NCBI GenBank assembly: GCA_001941065.1
Contig: MSHJ01000013.1
Location: forward strand, 62,001-126,000
DNA length: 64,000 nucleotides
Direction: 5' to 3'
DNA from: Alistipes sp. Zagget8
GTDB lineage: Bacteria; Bacteroidota; Bacteroidia; Bacteroidales; Rikenellaceae
How positions within the stretch are numbered: the stretch's first letter is position 1; each line of letters begins with the position of its first letter. Positions 31,008 through 40,495 of this stretch are shown here, one piece after another. A program made the translations under genes and the position numbers. The notes under the pieces were generated by a model, which was given only the letters and a program-made list of their open reading frames with translations, was not told the DNA's origin and searched no databases.

Positions 31008-32420
31008 ATGTTAAACAACGCGCAGACATATAGCGATATGTGGCAGACCTGCTTGGACCAAATCAAGGCCCGGACCTCCGCCGAGGAGTTCGAAAAGTGG
31101 TTTCAGCCCATCATCCCGCTCGAATTCGACGGGACGACGCTGCGACTGAAGGTTCCCAACGAAAGCTACGTTCGACAAATCGAGAAGAACTACATCCCGT
31201 TCCTCAAACCGATCATCTCCCAGCTCTACGGACAACAGACGAGACTGCACTACGCCGTGCCCCGCACGACGGTTCCCGCAGTCCCCGTGGCGGCCGACGC
31301 CGACACGACGGCCATCTCACGCTTCAATACGCAGACCAACACCGCAAATATAAAGAATCCCTTCGTAATTCCGGGACTCAAGAAGATAATTATCGACCCG
31401 CAGCTGAATCCGAACCTCACGTTCGCGACCTTCATCGAGGGCGAATGCAACCGGCTGGCCCGTTCGGCGGGTATGTCCGTGGCGGTGAACCCGGGAAACA
31501 ACCCCTTCAACCCTTTATATATATATGGTGACTCGGGGTTGGGCAAGACCCACATCGTGCAGTCGATCGGCCACGAGGTGCGCCAGCGCCATCCGGAACT
31601 GCAGGTGCTGTATGTCTCGATGAACAAGTTCCAGGCCCAGTTCCAGACGGCCTACAAGAACGGCGAGATTCCCGATTTCATCCATTTCTACCAGATGATC
31701 GACGTGCTGATCATCGACGACATCCAGGAGCTGACGGGAAAGACCGGTACGCAGAACGCGTTCTTCAACATCTTCAACCACCTGCAGCTTGCGGGCAAGC
31801 AGCTTATCCTGACCTCGGACAAGCCGCCCGTGGAGCTGAAGGACATCGAGCAGCGACTGCTGACGCGCTTCAAGTGGGGATTGTCGGCCCAGCTGAACAC
31901 CCCGGACTACGAGACGAAGCTCAAGATCATCCGCGCCAAGGCGCAGAAGCTCGGGGCCCAGATCACGGACGACGTGGTGGCCTACCTCGCGGACAACATC
32001 TCGGCCAACGTGCGGGAGATCGAAGGGGCGCTTTCGTCGCTGGTGGCCAACGCTTCGTTCCTCGGACGCAAGATCACCACGTCGCTGGCCAAGGAGATTC
32101 TGAAGGTCTACGTGAAGCTCTACCAGAAGGAGGTGACCATCGACCACATCATCGAAGTCGTGTGCGAATACCTCAGCCTCGATTTCGCACGCTTCAACTC
32201 CACGGAGCGCACGCGCGAGATCGCCCAGGCCCGGCAGATCGCCATGTATCTCGCGAAGCAGCACACCAAGGCGCCGCTCACGACGATCGGATCGGCCATC
32301 GGAGGCCGCAACCACGCCACGGTGCTCCACTCGTGCAAAGCCGTGTCGAACCTCATCGAAACCGACAAGGCGTTCCGCCGGCAGGTCGAGGAGATCGAAA
32401 AGATAGTGCTCGCCCAGTAG
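31008..32420 (+). CDS. dnaA: Chromosomal replication initiator protein DnaA
   Basis: NPFNPLYIYGDSGLGKTHIVQSIGHEV; IIDDIQELTGK; domain IV RTREIAQARQIAMYLAKQHTKAPLTTIGSAIGGRNHATVLHSC. Confidence 0.98.
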   Translation: MLNNAQTYSDMWQTCLDQIKARTSAEEFEKWFQPIIPLEFDGTTLRLKVPNESYVRQIEKNYIPFLKPIISQLYGQQTRLHYAVPRTTVPAVPVAADADTTAISRFNTQTNTANIKNPFVIPGLKKIIIDPQLNPNLTFATFIEGECNRLARSAGMSVAVNPGNNPFNPLYIYGDSGLGKTHIVQSIGHEVRQRHPELQVLYVSMNKFQAQFQTAYKNGEIPDFIHFYQMIDVLIIDDIQELTGKTGTQNAFFNIFNHLQLAGKQLILTSDKPPVELKDIEQRLLTRFKWGLSAQLNTPDYETKLKIIRAKAQKLGAQITDDVVAYLADNISANVREIEGALSSLVANASFLGRKITTSLAKEILKVYVKLYQKEVTIDHIIEVVCEYLSLDFARFNSTERTREIAQARQIAMYLAKQHTKAPLTTIGSAIGGRNHATVLHSCKAVSNLIETDKAFRRQVEEIEKIVLAQ

Positions 32421-32447
32421 GGCAAACATACCGTCGATACAAACAGA

Positions 32448-32479
32448 GAGCCGTGACAATATTTGTCACGGCTTTTTTG
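32448..32479 (+). terminator. Intrinsic terminator of dnaA
   Basis: AGCCGTGACAATATTTGTCACGGCTTTTTT. Confidence 0.85.
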
Positions 32480-32567
32480 TGTCGTAACGACACTTTTATT
32501 TGCCGGAAGATTTTACCGGACCGCACCCGATTCAGTTTCGAACCCATCCGACTTTTTATTACCTTTG
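32480..32567 (+). repeat. Single copy of the ~90-bp promoter-bearing repeat (cf. 59160-59428)
   Basis: GTGTCGTAACGACACTTTTATTTGCCGGAAGATTTTACCGGACCGCACCC...ACTTTTTATTACCTTTG. Confidence 0.85.
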
Positions 32568-32588
32568 CCTAAAATATCCGGAGACTAC

Positions 32589-33494
32589 ATGGACCAACCC
32601 AAACTGGAACGCCTGCTGCGGCTGATGAAGCTGCTGACAGCAAATACCACCTATAATATCGATCAGCTGGCCGAACGGCTCCAGATGTCGCGCCGCACGG
32701 TCTACCGCTACATCGACACGTTCCGCGACGCGGGGTTCGTCATCAAGAAATCGGGCGACTGCATCCGTCTCGACAAGGAGTCGCCGCATTTCCGCGACAT
32801 CTCCCAGCTGGTGCATTTCACCGAAGAGGAGGCCGTGATCCTGAAGAGCGCCATCGAGAACATCGACGACACCAATATGCTCAAACAGAACCTCAAGCGT
32901 AAACTCTACTCCGTGTATGACAACAAGACGCTGGCCGACACCGTCGTGCGGGGTAAGAACGCCCCGAACATCCGGCAGCTGATCGAGGCCATCGAGCAGC
33001 GGCGGCAGGCCACGCTGCGCGGCTACCAGTCGCCGCACGGCGGCGGAGTCCGCGACCGCCGGGTGGAGCCCTTCGCCTTCACGACCAACTACGTGCAGGT
33101 GTGGTGTTACGACCTCGAAAGCCACTCGAACAAACTCTTCAAGACCTCGCGCATCGGCTCCGTGGAGCTCTCCGATGCGGAGTGGGAGCACGAATCCGGA
33201 CACGACGAGGGCTTTATCGACGCCTTCCGCATGCACGGCGGGGCACGCCACCGCATCCGGCTGGAACTGGGGATGCTGGCCTACAACCTGCTGTGCGAAG
33301 AGTATCCGCTCGCCGAGCGCGACGTGAGGCCGCTGGGCCGGGGACGCTGGGTGCTGGAGACCGAGGTGGCCGGCATGGCCGGAGTAGGCCGCTTTGTCGT
33401 GGGACTGCTGGACGACATCCGCATCGTCGATTCGCCCGAGCTGACGAAATATATCCGGGAATACCTCGCGGCAAATGCGCCGCAAATCCGATAA
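32589..33494 (+). CDS. HTH/WYL-domain transcriptional regulator
   Basis: LMKLLTANTTYNIDQLAERLQMSRRTVYRYIDTFRDAGF; C-terminal WYL-like region. Confidence 0.85.
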   Translation: MDQPKLERLLRLMKLLTANTTYNIDQLAERLQMSRRTVYRYIDTFRDAGFVIKKSGDCIRLDKESPHFRDISQLVHFTEEEAVILKSAIENIDDTNMLKQNLKRKLYSVYDNKTLADTVVRGKNAPNIRQLIEAIEQRRQATLRGYQSPHGGGVRDRRVEPFAFTTNYVQVWCYDLESHSNKLFKTSRIGSVELSDAEWEHESGHDEGFIDAFRMHGGARHRIRLELGMLAYNLLCEEYPLAERDVRPLGRGRWVLETEVAGMAGVGRFVVGLLDDIRIVDSPELTKYIREYLAANAPQIR

Positions 33495-33728
33495 ACAGAC
33501 CCCGATGGAGATCAAATCCCTGGCCGACACCGGCTTCGAGGTGCTGTAACCGGCTTTCCGGAACCGGAATATTCCCGTCCGGGGCCAGCAGTTCGAAATG
33601 CTGAAAACGCTCCGATTCCATACCTATCGTCCGAACGGCGGGTATATTTTTTCATTATTTCATAGTTGTGTCACAACCTGTCACACGGGCGCCGTTCCTT
33701 TGTAGCGTGAACCAAAAACAACAAGACA

Positions 33729-33941
33729 ATGGGAACAGCTTACAAGATCAGGTGCAAGAACTGCGGAGCGCAGTTCGAGCACTCCACGCAGCCGGGTTAC
33801 GGACTGATGCCGATGTGCGTCGGCTGCGGCGAATACGTCGAAACCGAAACGGCCATCCGGTGTCCGGCCTGCCGGCGGCGGCTCAACACCACGCAGGAGG
33901 AGTTCAACGAACAGGTCGAGGTGACTTACCTCTGGGATTAG
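33729..33941 (+). CDS. Small zinc-ribbon protein of unknown function
   Basis: IRCKNCGAQF...MCVGCGEYVETETAIRCPACRRR; three CxxC pairs. Confidence 0.7.
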   Translation: MGTAYKIRCKNCGAQFEHSTQPGYGLMPMCVGCGEYVETETAIRCPACRRRLNTTQEEFNEQVEVTYLWD

Positions 33942-33989
33942 ACCGTAAAAAAGTCGCCCCGGAAACGTGGAAATCACCGGAAAATTACC

Positions 33990-33997
33990 TATCTTTG
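33990..33997 (+). promoter_or_regulatory. Bacteroidota -7 element (TATCTTTG) upstream of bcp
   Basis: TAnnTTTG match 28 bp before ATG. Confidence 0.55.
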
Positions 33998-34025
33998 AAA
34001 AATAATTACCTTTTTCAAAAACGCA

Positions 34026-34490
34026 ATGACACAGCTGCAGGTGGGGGATATGGCCCCCGATTTCAAGTCCACGACCCAAGACGGTGAAGCCCTGGCGCTC
34101 GCCGACCTGAGAGGACAGCGCACGATACTCTATTTCTACCCCAAGGACAACACCTCGGGCTGTACGCTGGAGGCCAAAAGCCTGCGCAACGGAAAAGCCG
34201 AGTTGACACGAATGGGATTCCGCATCGTCGGCGTAAGCCCCGACAGCGAAAAGTCGCACCGGAATTTCTGCGACAAGCACGAGCTGAATTTCACGCTGCT
34301 GGCCGACACCGACCACTCGGTATGCGAGGCCTACGGCGTCTGGGCCGAGAAATCGATGTACGGCCGCAAATACATGGGTGTCCTGCGCACGACGTTCGTG
34401 ATCGACGCCGAAGGGCGCATCGAAAAGATTTTCACCAAGGTGGACACCAAAAAACATTACCAACAGATTATCGATTCCTACAAACAGTAA
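34026..34490 (+). CDS. bcp: Thioredoxin-dependent peroxiredoxin (BCP type)
   Basis: [49 protein letters not shown]. Confidence 0.93.
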   Translation: MTQLQVGDMAPDFKSTTQDGEALALADLRGQRTILYFYPKDNTSGCTLEAKSLRNGKAELTRMGFRIVGVSPDSEKSHRNFCDKHELNFTLLADTDHSVCEAYGVWAEKSMYGRKYMGVLRTTFVIDAEGRIEKIFTKVDTKKHYQQIIDSYKQ

Positions 34491-34506
34491 AAAACACAAA
34501 CCCGAT

Positions 34507-35520
34507 ATGGCAGAAAAAGTACAGGTAAACGCGGACAAGCTCAAAGTCTTGGACGCCGTGATGCAGAAAATAGAGAAGGATTTCGGCAAAGGCTCGATCA
34601 TGCGCATGAACAGCACCGAGGTAAACGACGTACCGGTGATTCCCACGGGGTCGATCACGCTCGACATGGCCTTAGGCGTCGGGGGATACCCCAAAGGCCG
34701 CGTCGTGGAGATTTACGGCCCCGAGTCATCGGGTAAGACCACGCTGGCCATCCACGCCATCGCCGAGGCCCAGAAGGCCGGCGGTATCGCGGCCTTCATC
34801 GACGCCGAGCACGCCTTCGACAGCTTCTACGCGCAGAAACTAGGCGTGGATGTCGACAACCTGCTGATCTCGCAGCCCGACAACGGCGAGCAGGCCCTCG
34901 AAATCGCCGATTCGCTGATCCGTTCGAGCGCCATCGACATCATCGTCATCGACTCTGTGGCGGCGCTGACGCCCAAGGCCGAGATCGAGGGCGAGATGGG
35001 CGAGTCGAAGATGGGTCTGCAGGCGCGGCTGATGTCGCAGGCGCTGCGCAAACTCACGTCGAGCATCTCCAAGACCAAGACCGTCTGCATCTTCATCAAC
35101 CAGCTGCGCGACAAAATCGGCGTGGTTTACGGCAACCCCGAGACCACCACGGGCGGTAACGCGCTGAAATTCTACGCTTCGGTACGTATCGACATCCGCC
35201 GCATGTCGGTCATCAAGGACGGCGACGAGCAGTTGGGAACCCGCACCAAGGTCAAAGTCGTGAAGAACAAGGTGGCGCCCCCGTTCAAACGCGCGGAGTT
35301 CGACATCATGTTCGGCGAAGGCATCTCCAAGATCGGCGAAATCGTCGATCTGGGCGTGGACTACGGCGTGGTCAAGAAATCGGGATCATGGTTCTCTTAC
35401 GGCGAGAGGAAGATCGGCCAGGGACGCGACGCGGTCAAGGAGCTCCTGAAGAGCGACGAGGCGCTGCGCAACGAGATCGAGGCCAAGGTCCGCGAGGCCA
35501 TGAAGACCAAAAAGGAGTAA
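34507..35520 (+). CDS. recA: Recombinase RecA
   Basis: [71 protein letters not shown]. Confidence 0.99.
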   Translation: MAEKVQVNADKLKVLDAVMQKIEKDFGKGSIMRMNSTEVNDVPVIPTGSITLDMALGVGGYPKGRVVEIYGPESSGKTTLAIHAIAEAQKAGGIAAFIDAEHAFDSFYAQKLGVDVDNLLISQPDNGEQALEIADSLIRSSAIDIIVIDSVAALTPKAEIEGEMGESKMGLQARLMSQALRKLTSSISKTKTVCIFINQLRDKIGVVYGNPETTTGGNALKFYASVRIDIRRMSVIKDGDEQLGTRTKVKVVKNKVAPPFKRAEFDIMFGEGISKIGEIVDLGVDYGVVKKSGSWFSYGERKIGQGRDAVKELLKSDEALRNEIEAKVREAMKTKKE

Positions 35521-35523
35521 CGT

Positions 35524-37743
35524 ATGGGATATACTGCCGAGGATGAGGTACTTATAAAGGAAAAATGGGATGATCTCCTGTTGTCCTGCACCAAGATATG
35601 CAAGAACGACGAGGACTGGAATTTCATCAAACGGGCATTTTTCCTGGCCAAGGAGGCACACGAGGGGGTAAGGCGCCGCTCCGGCGAGCCGTACCTCCTG
35701 CATCCTATTGCAGTAGCCAAGATCGTCATCGAGGAGATCGGACTGGGCGTGAAATCGGTCGTCGCGGCGCTGCTGCACGACGTCGTGGAGGACACGGAAT
35801 ACTCCGTGGAGGACATGGAACGCATCTTCGGTCCGAAAATCGCCTCGATGGTCGACGGACTGACGAAGATGTCGGGCGTGTTCAACGCCGACACCTCGGA
35901 GCAGGCCGAATATTTTCGCAAAGTACTCCTGACGCTCTCGGACGACGTAAGGGTCATTCTGATAAAAATCGCGGACCGGCTGCACAACATGCGCACGCTG
36001 GGGGCGATGCCGATGAACAAGCAGATCAAGATCACCGGCGAGACCATCTACCTCTTCGCGCCGCTGGCTTACAGACTGGGCCTCTACTCGATCAAGAGCG
36101 AGCTGGAGGACCTCTGCATGAAATACCGGTTTCCGCAGCAGTTCGCCGAAATCACCCAGAAACTGCAGGAGAGCGAGGCTTCGCGCCGGGAGTTCATCGA
36201 CAAGTTCAACGCCCCGATCATCGCGTCGCTCAACCGCGACAACATCAACTACGAGATTTCGGGCCGCGTGAAGAGCGTCTACTCGATCTGGAGCAAGATG
36301 CAGCGCAAACAGATTCCTTTCGAGGAGATTTACGACCTGTTCGCCATCCGCATCGTCTTCAAACCCCTGCCGTTCCCCTCGGAAAAGACCCAATGCTGGC
36401 AGATTTACTCCACGATCACCGACATCTACACCCCCAAGCCCGACCGGCTGAGGGACTGGATTTCGATGCCCAAGGCCAACGGCTACGAGGCGCTGCACTC
36501 GACGGTGATGGGCCCCGACGGCGTCTGGGTCGAGGTGCAGATTCGCACGCAGCGCATGGAGGACATCGCCGAACGCGGATTCGCCGCCCATTGGAAATAC
36601 AAGCACGCCACCATCTCGCAGGACGAGGACGAATTCGATCGATGGCTGAAGCAGATACGCGCGGCACTGAACAGTCCGACGGAAAATGCCGTGGACTTCC
36701 TGGACAACTTTAAGTTATCGCTGTATACATCGGAAATAGTGGTATTTACGCCGAAAGGGGAGGCCCGGAAAATGCCCTTCGGAGCCACGGCGCTCGATTT
36801 CGCTTACGACATCCACTCGAAGATCGGCAACAGCGCCATCAGCGCCAAGATCAACCACAAACTGGAACCGATCACCACGCAGATCAACAGCGGCGACCAG
36901 ATCGAGATCATCACGGCCGACAACGCCCGTCCCAAGCCCGAATGGCTCGAAATGGCAACCACGGCCAAGGCCAAGCAGTCGATCAAGAGTTTCCTCAAGC
37001 GCGAGCGGCAGAACAACATCGAGCGGGGTATGCAGATGCTCGACGAGAAGATGAAATCGCTGAATATCAAGCTCAGCGGACGCGTCCTGCGCAAGATCGT
37101 CCCCATCTACGACTGCAACAACAAAGAGGAGCTTTACAGCAAGATAGGAGCGGGAATCGTTTCGCTCGACAGTCTGGACAAAGCCCTGAAAGTCAATTCC
37201 AAAAGCAAGATACTCAAATTCTGGACCCTCTTCATCCCCAAAAAAGAGGAGGAAGAGGCCGACGAACCCCAAACCCCGGGCGAGATCGCCCCGGCGGCGG
37301 ATGCGCAGGCCGCAGAGCCGCAATTCGAGATCGCCGAGTGCTGCAAGCCGATTCCGGGCGACAAGGTGGTAGGGTATCGCGACCCCGCCACCGGGAATAT
37401 CATCGTCCACAAAGCCACGTGCGACGAACTGAACCGCCTGGCCTCGCAGTTCGGACGCAACATCGTCAAGGAGGAGATCAAATGGTCGCAGCACAAGGCC
37501 ATGTCTTACCTCGTGACCACGGAGCTGCGCGGCATCGACCGGCAGGGCATTCTGCTCGACCTGGCGAAGGTCGTGAGCGCCGATTTCAACATCAACACCC
37601 GCGAAGTGAACATCCACAGCCACGACGGCATCTTCGAAGGCAGCGTCAGCCTCTACGTGAAGGACGCCGAGAGCCTCCATGCCGTCATGGACAAACTGCG
37701 CAAAATAAAAGGTATCGAGAGTGTTAAACGAACATTAAGCTGA
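35524..37743 (+). CDS. RelA/SpoT-family (p)ppGpp synthetase/hydrolase
   Basis: HD domain (LLHDVVEDTEYS), synthetase (SIWSKMQRKQIPFEEIYDLFAIRIVF...NGYEALHSTVMGPDG), TGS and ACT domains. Confidence 0.97.
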   Translation: MGYTAEDEVLIKEKWDDLLLSCTKICKNDEDWNFIKRAFFLAKEAHEGVRRRSGEPYLLHPIAVAKIVIEEIGLGVKSVVAALLHDVVEDTEYSVEDMERIFGPKIASMVDGLTKMSGVFNADTSEQAEYFRKVLLTLSDDVRVILIKIADRLHNMRTLGAMPMNKQIKITGETIYLFAPLAYRLGLYSIKSELEDLCMKYRFPQQFAEITQKLQESEASRREFIDKFNAPIIASLNRDNINYEISGRVKSVYSIWSKMQRKQIPFEEIYDLFAIRIVFKPLPFPSEKTQCWQIYSTITDIYTPKPDRLRDWISMPKANGYEALHSTVMGPDGVWVEVQIRTQRMEDIAERGFAAHWKYKHATISQDEDEFDRWLKQIRAALNSPTENAVDFLDNFKLSLYTSEIVVFTPKGEARKMPFGATALDFAYDIHSKIGNSAISAKINHKLEPITTQINSGDQIEIITADNARPKPEWLEMATTAKAKQSIKSFLKRERQNNIERGMQMLDEKMKSLNIKLSGRVLRKIVPIYDCNNKEELYSKIGAGIVSLDSLDKALKVNSKSKILKFWTLFIPKKEEEEADEPQTPGEIAPAADAQAAEPQFEIAECCKPIPGDKVVGYRDPATGNIIVHKATCDELNRLASQFGRNIVKEEIKWSQHKAMSYLVTTELRGIDRQGILLDLAKVVSADFNINTREVNIHSHDGIFEGSVSLYVKDAESLHAVMDKLRKIKGIESVKRTLS

Positions 37744-37747
37744 GGTT

Positions 37748-38209
37748 ATGGAGGATTTCGCATCTGTTATATGGGTCGTAATCATCGTCGGAGCGATGAT
37801 CTTCAACGTCGTATCACAATCCCGCAAAGCCCGCGGAAAAGGCGCCAAACAAACTCCCCACAGCGAGGCATGGCCCTCGTCGGCCCCCGGCGTGCCGATG
37901 CCTTCGGCAGCTCCGGTGCGTCCGGAGCCCGTTGCACCCGTTTTTCCGGACGAATGCCAGAGCCTCGAAGAAATTCCCGCTCAGGAATACGAACCGGAAT
38001 ATACGACGCTTAAAACGGCCGAAACGGGGGCACTCCGCCATCAGACGACCGACCGGCTCAAAACAGCGCCCGAAAGGGACGAAATCGCAGCCCATGCCAT
38101 TACCGACGCACCGGAGGAGGAAGCGTCGTCCATCGCCGGGGAATTCGACCTGCGGCAGGCTGTGATCTATTCGGAGATACTGAAGCCCCGGTTCGACGAA
38201 CATCTTTAA
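37748..38209 (+). CDS. Hypothetical membrane-anchored protein
   Basis: ORF after relA/spoT; N-terminal TM VIWVVIIVGAMIFNVV. Confidence 0.6.
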   Translation: MEDFASVIWVVIIVGAMIFNVVSQSRKARGKGAKQTPHSEAWPSSAPGVPMPSAAPVRPEPVAPVFPDECQSLEEIPAQEYEPEYTTLKTAETGALRHQTTDRLKTAPERDEIAAHAITDAPEEEASSIAGEFDLRQAVIYSEILKPRFDEHL

Positions 38210-38218
38210 TATGCGGTC

Positions 38219-38482
38219 ATGACACCCGAGGAATTACGCTGGCGGGTAAGTGCTTATGATCCGGACAAGGCGAAACGCAATCTGAAACTGCAATACATCC
38301 TGCTCGGATGCGCAATCGCCGCAAGTATCGGATGGGGCGTCTACTTATTCTGTACCGATGTCATCTCCCGGACGGACTGGTTTGGAGCACTGGGAATCGC
38401 CCTCTCCCTCATCAGCATCCTTCTCGGTATTGTCAATAACAGGAGCATCCTCTCGGGTAAAAAGCCTTGGGGCGACATTTAG
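38219..38482 (+). CDS. Hypothetical small two-TM protein
   Basis: MTPEELRWRV..., two hydrophobic segments. Confidence 0.55.
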   Translation: MTPEELRWRVSAYDPDKAKRNLKLQYILLGCAIAASIGWGVYLFCTDVISRTDWFGALGIALSLISILLGIVNNRSILSGKKPWGDI

Positions 38483-38530
38483 CAGCCACACACTCTTTCC
38501 ATCGCAGAAAAATCTCAATAAACAGCAGAT

Positions 38531-38839
38531 ATGACACCCCAAGAAGAGAAATGGCTGGAGGAATACCGACGGCGGGAAGCCGCAAAAACTGCCAAGATGC
38601 AATACCGGGCACTTTGGATCTGGGGAGTGTTGTTCACGGTATGGGCAATTATCCTGCTTTTTTCGGAACCGGGCAGCAAATTTTCATTTTCGGACAGCCT
38701 ACTTCTGATGATGATCGTCATCAACGCGGGCATGGCCATACGGGAACTTATCCGCAGTAAACGAATCGCCGCAGGCAAAAAAACGCAGAAACGACGGACA
38801 ACGACACGGACGAATCACGATAACTTTAAAATCAAGTAA
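38531..38839 (+). CDS. Hypothetical small two-TM protein, same layout as the preceding ORF
   Basis: MTPQEEKWLEEYRRREAAKTAKMQYRALWIWGVLFTVW. Confidence 0.55.
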   Translation: MTPQEEKWLEEYRRREAAKTAKMQYRALWIWGVLFTVWAIILLFSEPGSKFSFSDSLLLMMIVINAGMAIRELIRSKRIAAGKKTQKRRTTTRTNHDNFKIK

Positions 38840-38840
38840 T

Positions 38841-39227
38841 ATGGCAACCATTTTTTCACGCATCATCGCAGGGGAAATTCCCTCCTACAAAGTAGCCGAG
38901 GATGAGCATTATTACGCATTTCTCGACATCAATCCGTTGACTAAAGGCCACACGCTGGTCGTACCGAAACAAGAGGTCGACTACATTTTCGACCTCGAGG
39001 ATCAGACATTGGCGGGCATGATGGTCTTCGCCAAGAAGGTTGCGGCCAAAATCCAGCGCGAAATAGCGTGCGCAAGGGTCGCTGTGGTCGTTTTAGGGCT
39101 TGAGGTACCACACGCGCACATCCATCTGATCCCGATTCAGAGCGAAAATGACGTCGATTTCCACCGCGAAAAGCTCAAATTGACGCCGGAAGAGTTCCGC
39201 GAAATAGCCGATAAACTATCGAAATAG
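38841..39227 (+). CDS. HIT-family protein
   Basis: IFSRIIAGEIPSYKVAEDEHYYAFLDINPLTKGHTLVVPK...HAHIHLIPI. Confidence 0.93.
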   Translation: MATIFSRIIAGEIPSYKVAEDEHYYAFLDINPLTKGHTLVVPKQEVDYIFDLEDQTLAGMMVFAKKVAAKIQREIACARVAVVVLGLEVPHAHIHLIPIQSENDVDFHREKLKLTPEEFREIADKLSK

Positions 39228-39262
39228 GGGACTGTTAACAAAAATATAATTCGCTGTATTTT

Positions 39263-39304
39263 AGGCGGGTAGTGGGTTATCAACACTACCCGCCTCCTTT
39301 TTAT
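39263..39304 (+). terminator. Intrinsic terminator downstream of HIT gene
   Basis: 12-bp perfect stem AGGCGGGTAGTG/CACTACCCGCCT followed by CCTTTTTATTT. Confidence 0.85.
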
Positions 39305-39404
39305 TTAACATAATATATGCGAAATAAGCGAAAGCCACAGATTTTATCGGTCAGTAGTTGGAAATAGTCGGAAAATAATTCAAAAATAGCAGAACAGGGT
39401 GGGT

Positions 39405-39870
39405 TATTTACAAATGTAATCCTTGTTATTTCCATTTGTAATTACGTATGTAAATCAGCAACCTGTTGATAAAGCTATTTAAGTATCCATTTGTAAAAAT
39501 AGTCCATATGCGCTTAAACCTGAAATTCCAGCCGCCTACATGTGAGTTAAAAGGTTAAACAATCACCAATAAATTAGCTAATAATCATACATTTACAAGA
39601 AATACCTAAAGTGAAAATCCAAGTAGGTGATAAGGGCGATGGGGCATATTGTGCCACTGGGGTTATTTAGCATATATTGTCACATAAAATTGCTATTTAC
39701 CAGTAATTTACATCATATTATATAAAGGATTACTTTATGAATATCATATCAGCTTGATTTAACCATATTCCCATATTAACAAATGTAAACTTTGTCAACA
39801 GATATTAACATTTTACAAATGTAGAATTTTCTTGTTTTACAAAAAACAAATGTTTATATTTGTAAAAAAT
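39405..39870. repeat. AT-rich intergenic region with iterated ACAAATG/CATTTGT-type elements
   Basis: Elements at 39410-39419, 39433-39441, 39488-39496, 39588-39599 (variant), 39779-39788, 39815-39824, 39846-39855, 39856-39867. Confidence 0.7.
39855..39862 (+). promoter_or_regulatory. Bacteroidota -7 element (TATATTTG) upstream of HTH gene
   Basis: TAnnTTTG match, TTG at 39832-39834 at -33 spacing, ATG 39878. Confidence 0.6.
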
Positions 39871-39877
39871 TGCGTGA

Positions 39878-40339
39878 ATGAAGGAAAAATTGCTCGATTT
39901 GATGAAACACGAAGGTTTGAAGCCGAGCCAGCTCGCGGAGATGCTCGGAATCAACCCGGCCGGAATCTCCCACATTCTCAAGGATCGCAACAAGCCGAGC
40001 TTCGATTTGCTACAGAAGATTCTCAGGAGGTTTCCGCAACTCAATCCTGATTGGCTGTTACTCGACTCGACGCAGATGTATCGCGACGAATATGCCGGCA
40101 TCTCGAAAGCATCCGCACCGGCGCCCGCGCAGCTTCCGATTGACGACGGTTTGTTCGGATCCCCTGAAATCGAAGTCGCCGCTCCGAAAGCCGCCCGTCA
40201 GGAACCGAAAGATTTCGAGAGCTTCGCTCAATCGACCGCAGCTCAACTTCCGGTCAGCCGGACTGGAGCCAATGTTCAGCGCATCGTACTGTTTTACGAC
40301 GATCAGACCTTCGAGAGTTTCTCGCCGACAAAGCGCTAA
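39878..40339 (+). CDS. XRE-type helix-turn-helix protein
   Basis: MKEKLLDLMKHEGLKPSQLAEMLGINPAGISHILKDRNKPSFDLLQKILRRFPQLNPDWLL. Confidence 0.88.
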   Translation: MKEKLLDLMKHEGLKPSQLAEMLGINPAGISHILKDRNKPSFDLLQKILRRFPQLNPDWLLLDSTQMYRDEYAGISKASAPAPAQLPIDDGLFGSPEIEVAAPKAARQEPKDFESFAQSTAAQLPVSRTGANVQRIVLFYDDQTFESFSPTKR

Positions 40340-40464
40340 AATTTTTCGCCAGAAAATTTTTCCGGAATATTCCACGTACAAAAAGCAAAATTTCTGAAAT
40401 ACCACTAACATAATACAAACCTCGGCGTCCCGACGATAAGCTATCGTCCGCAACCAAATGCCGC

Positions 40465-40495
40465 AAGCACTCCTTTTCCCGGGGTGCTTTTTTTA
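40465..40495 (+). terminator. Intrinsic terminator downstream of HTH gene
   Basis: AAGCACTCC-TTTTCCC-GGGGTGCTTTTTTT. Confidence 0.75.
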
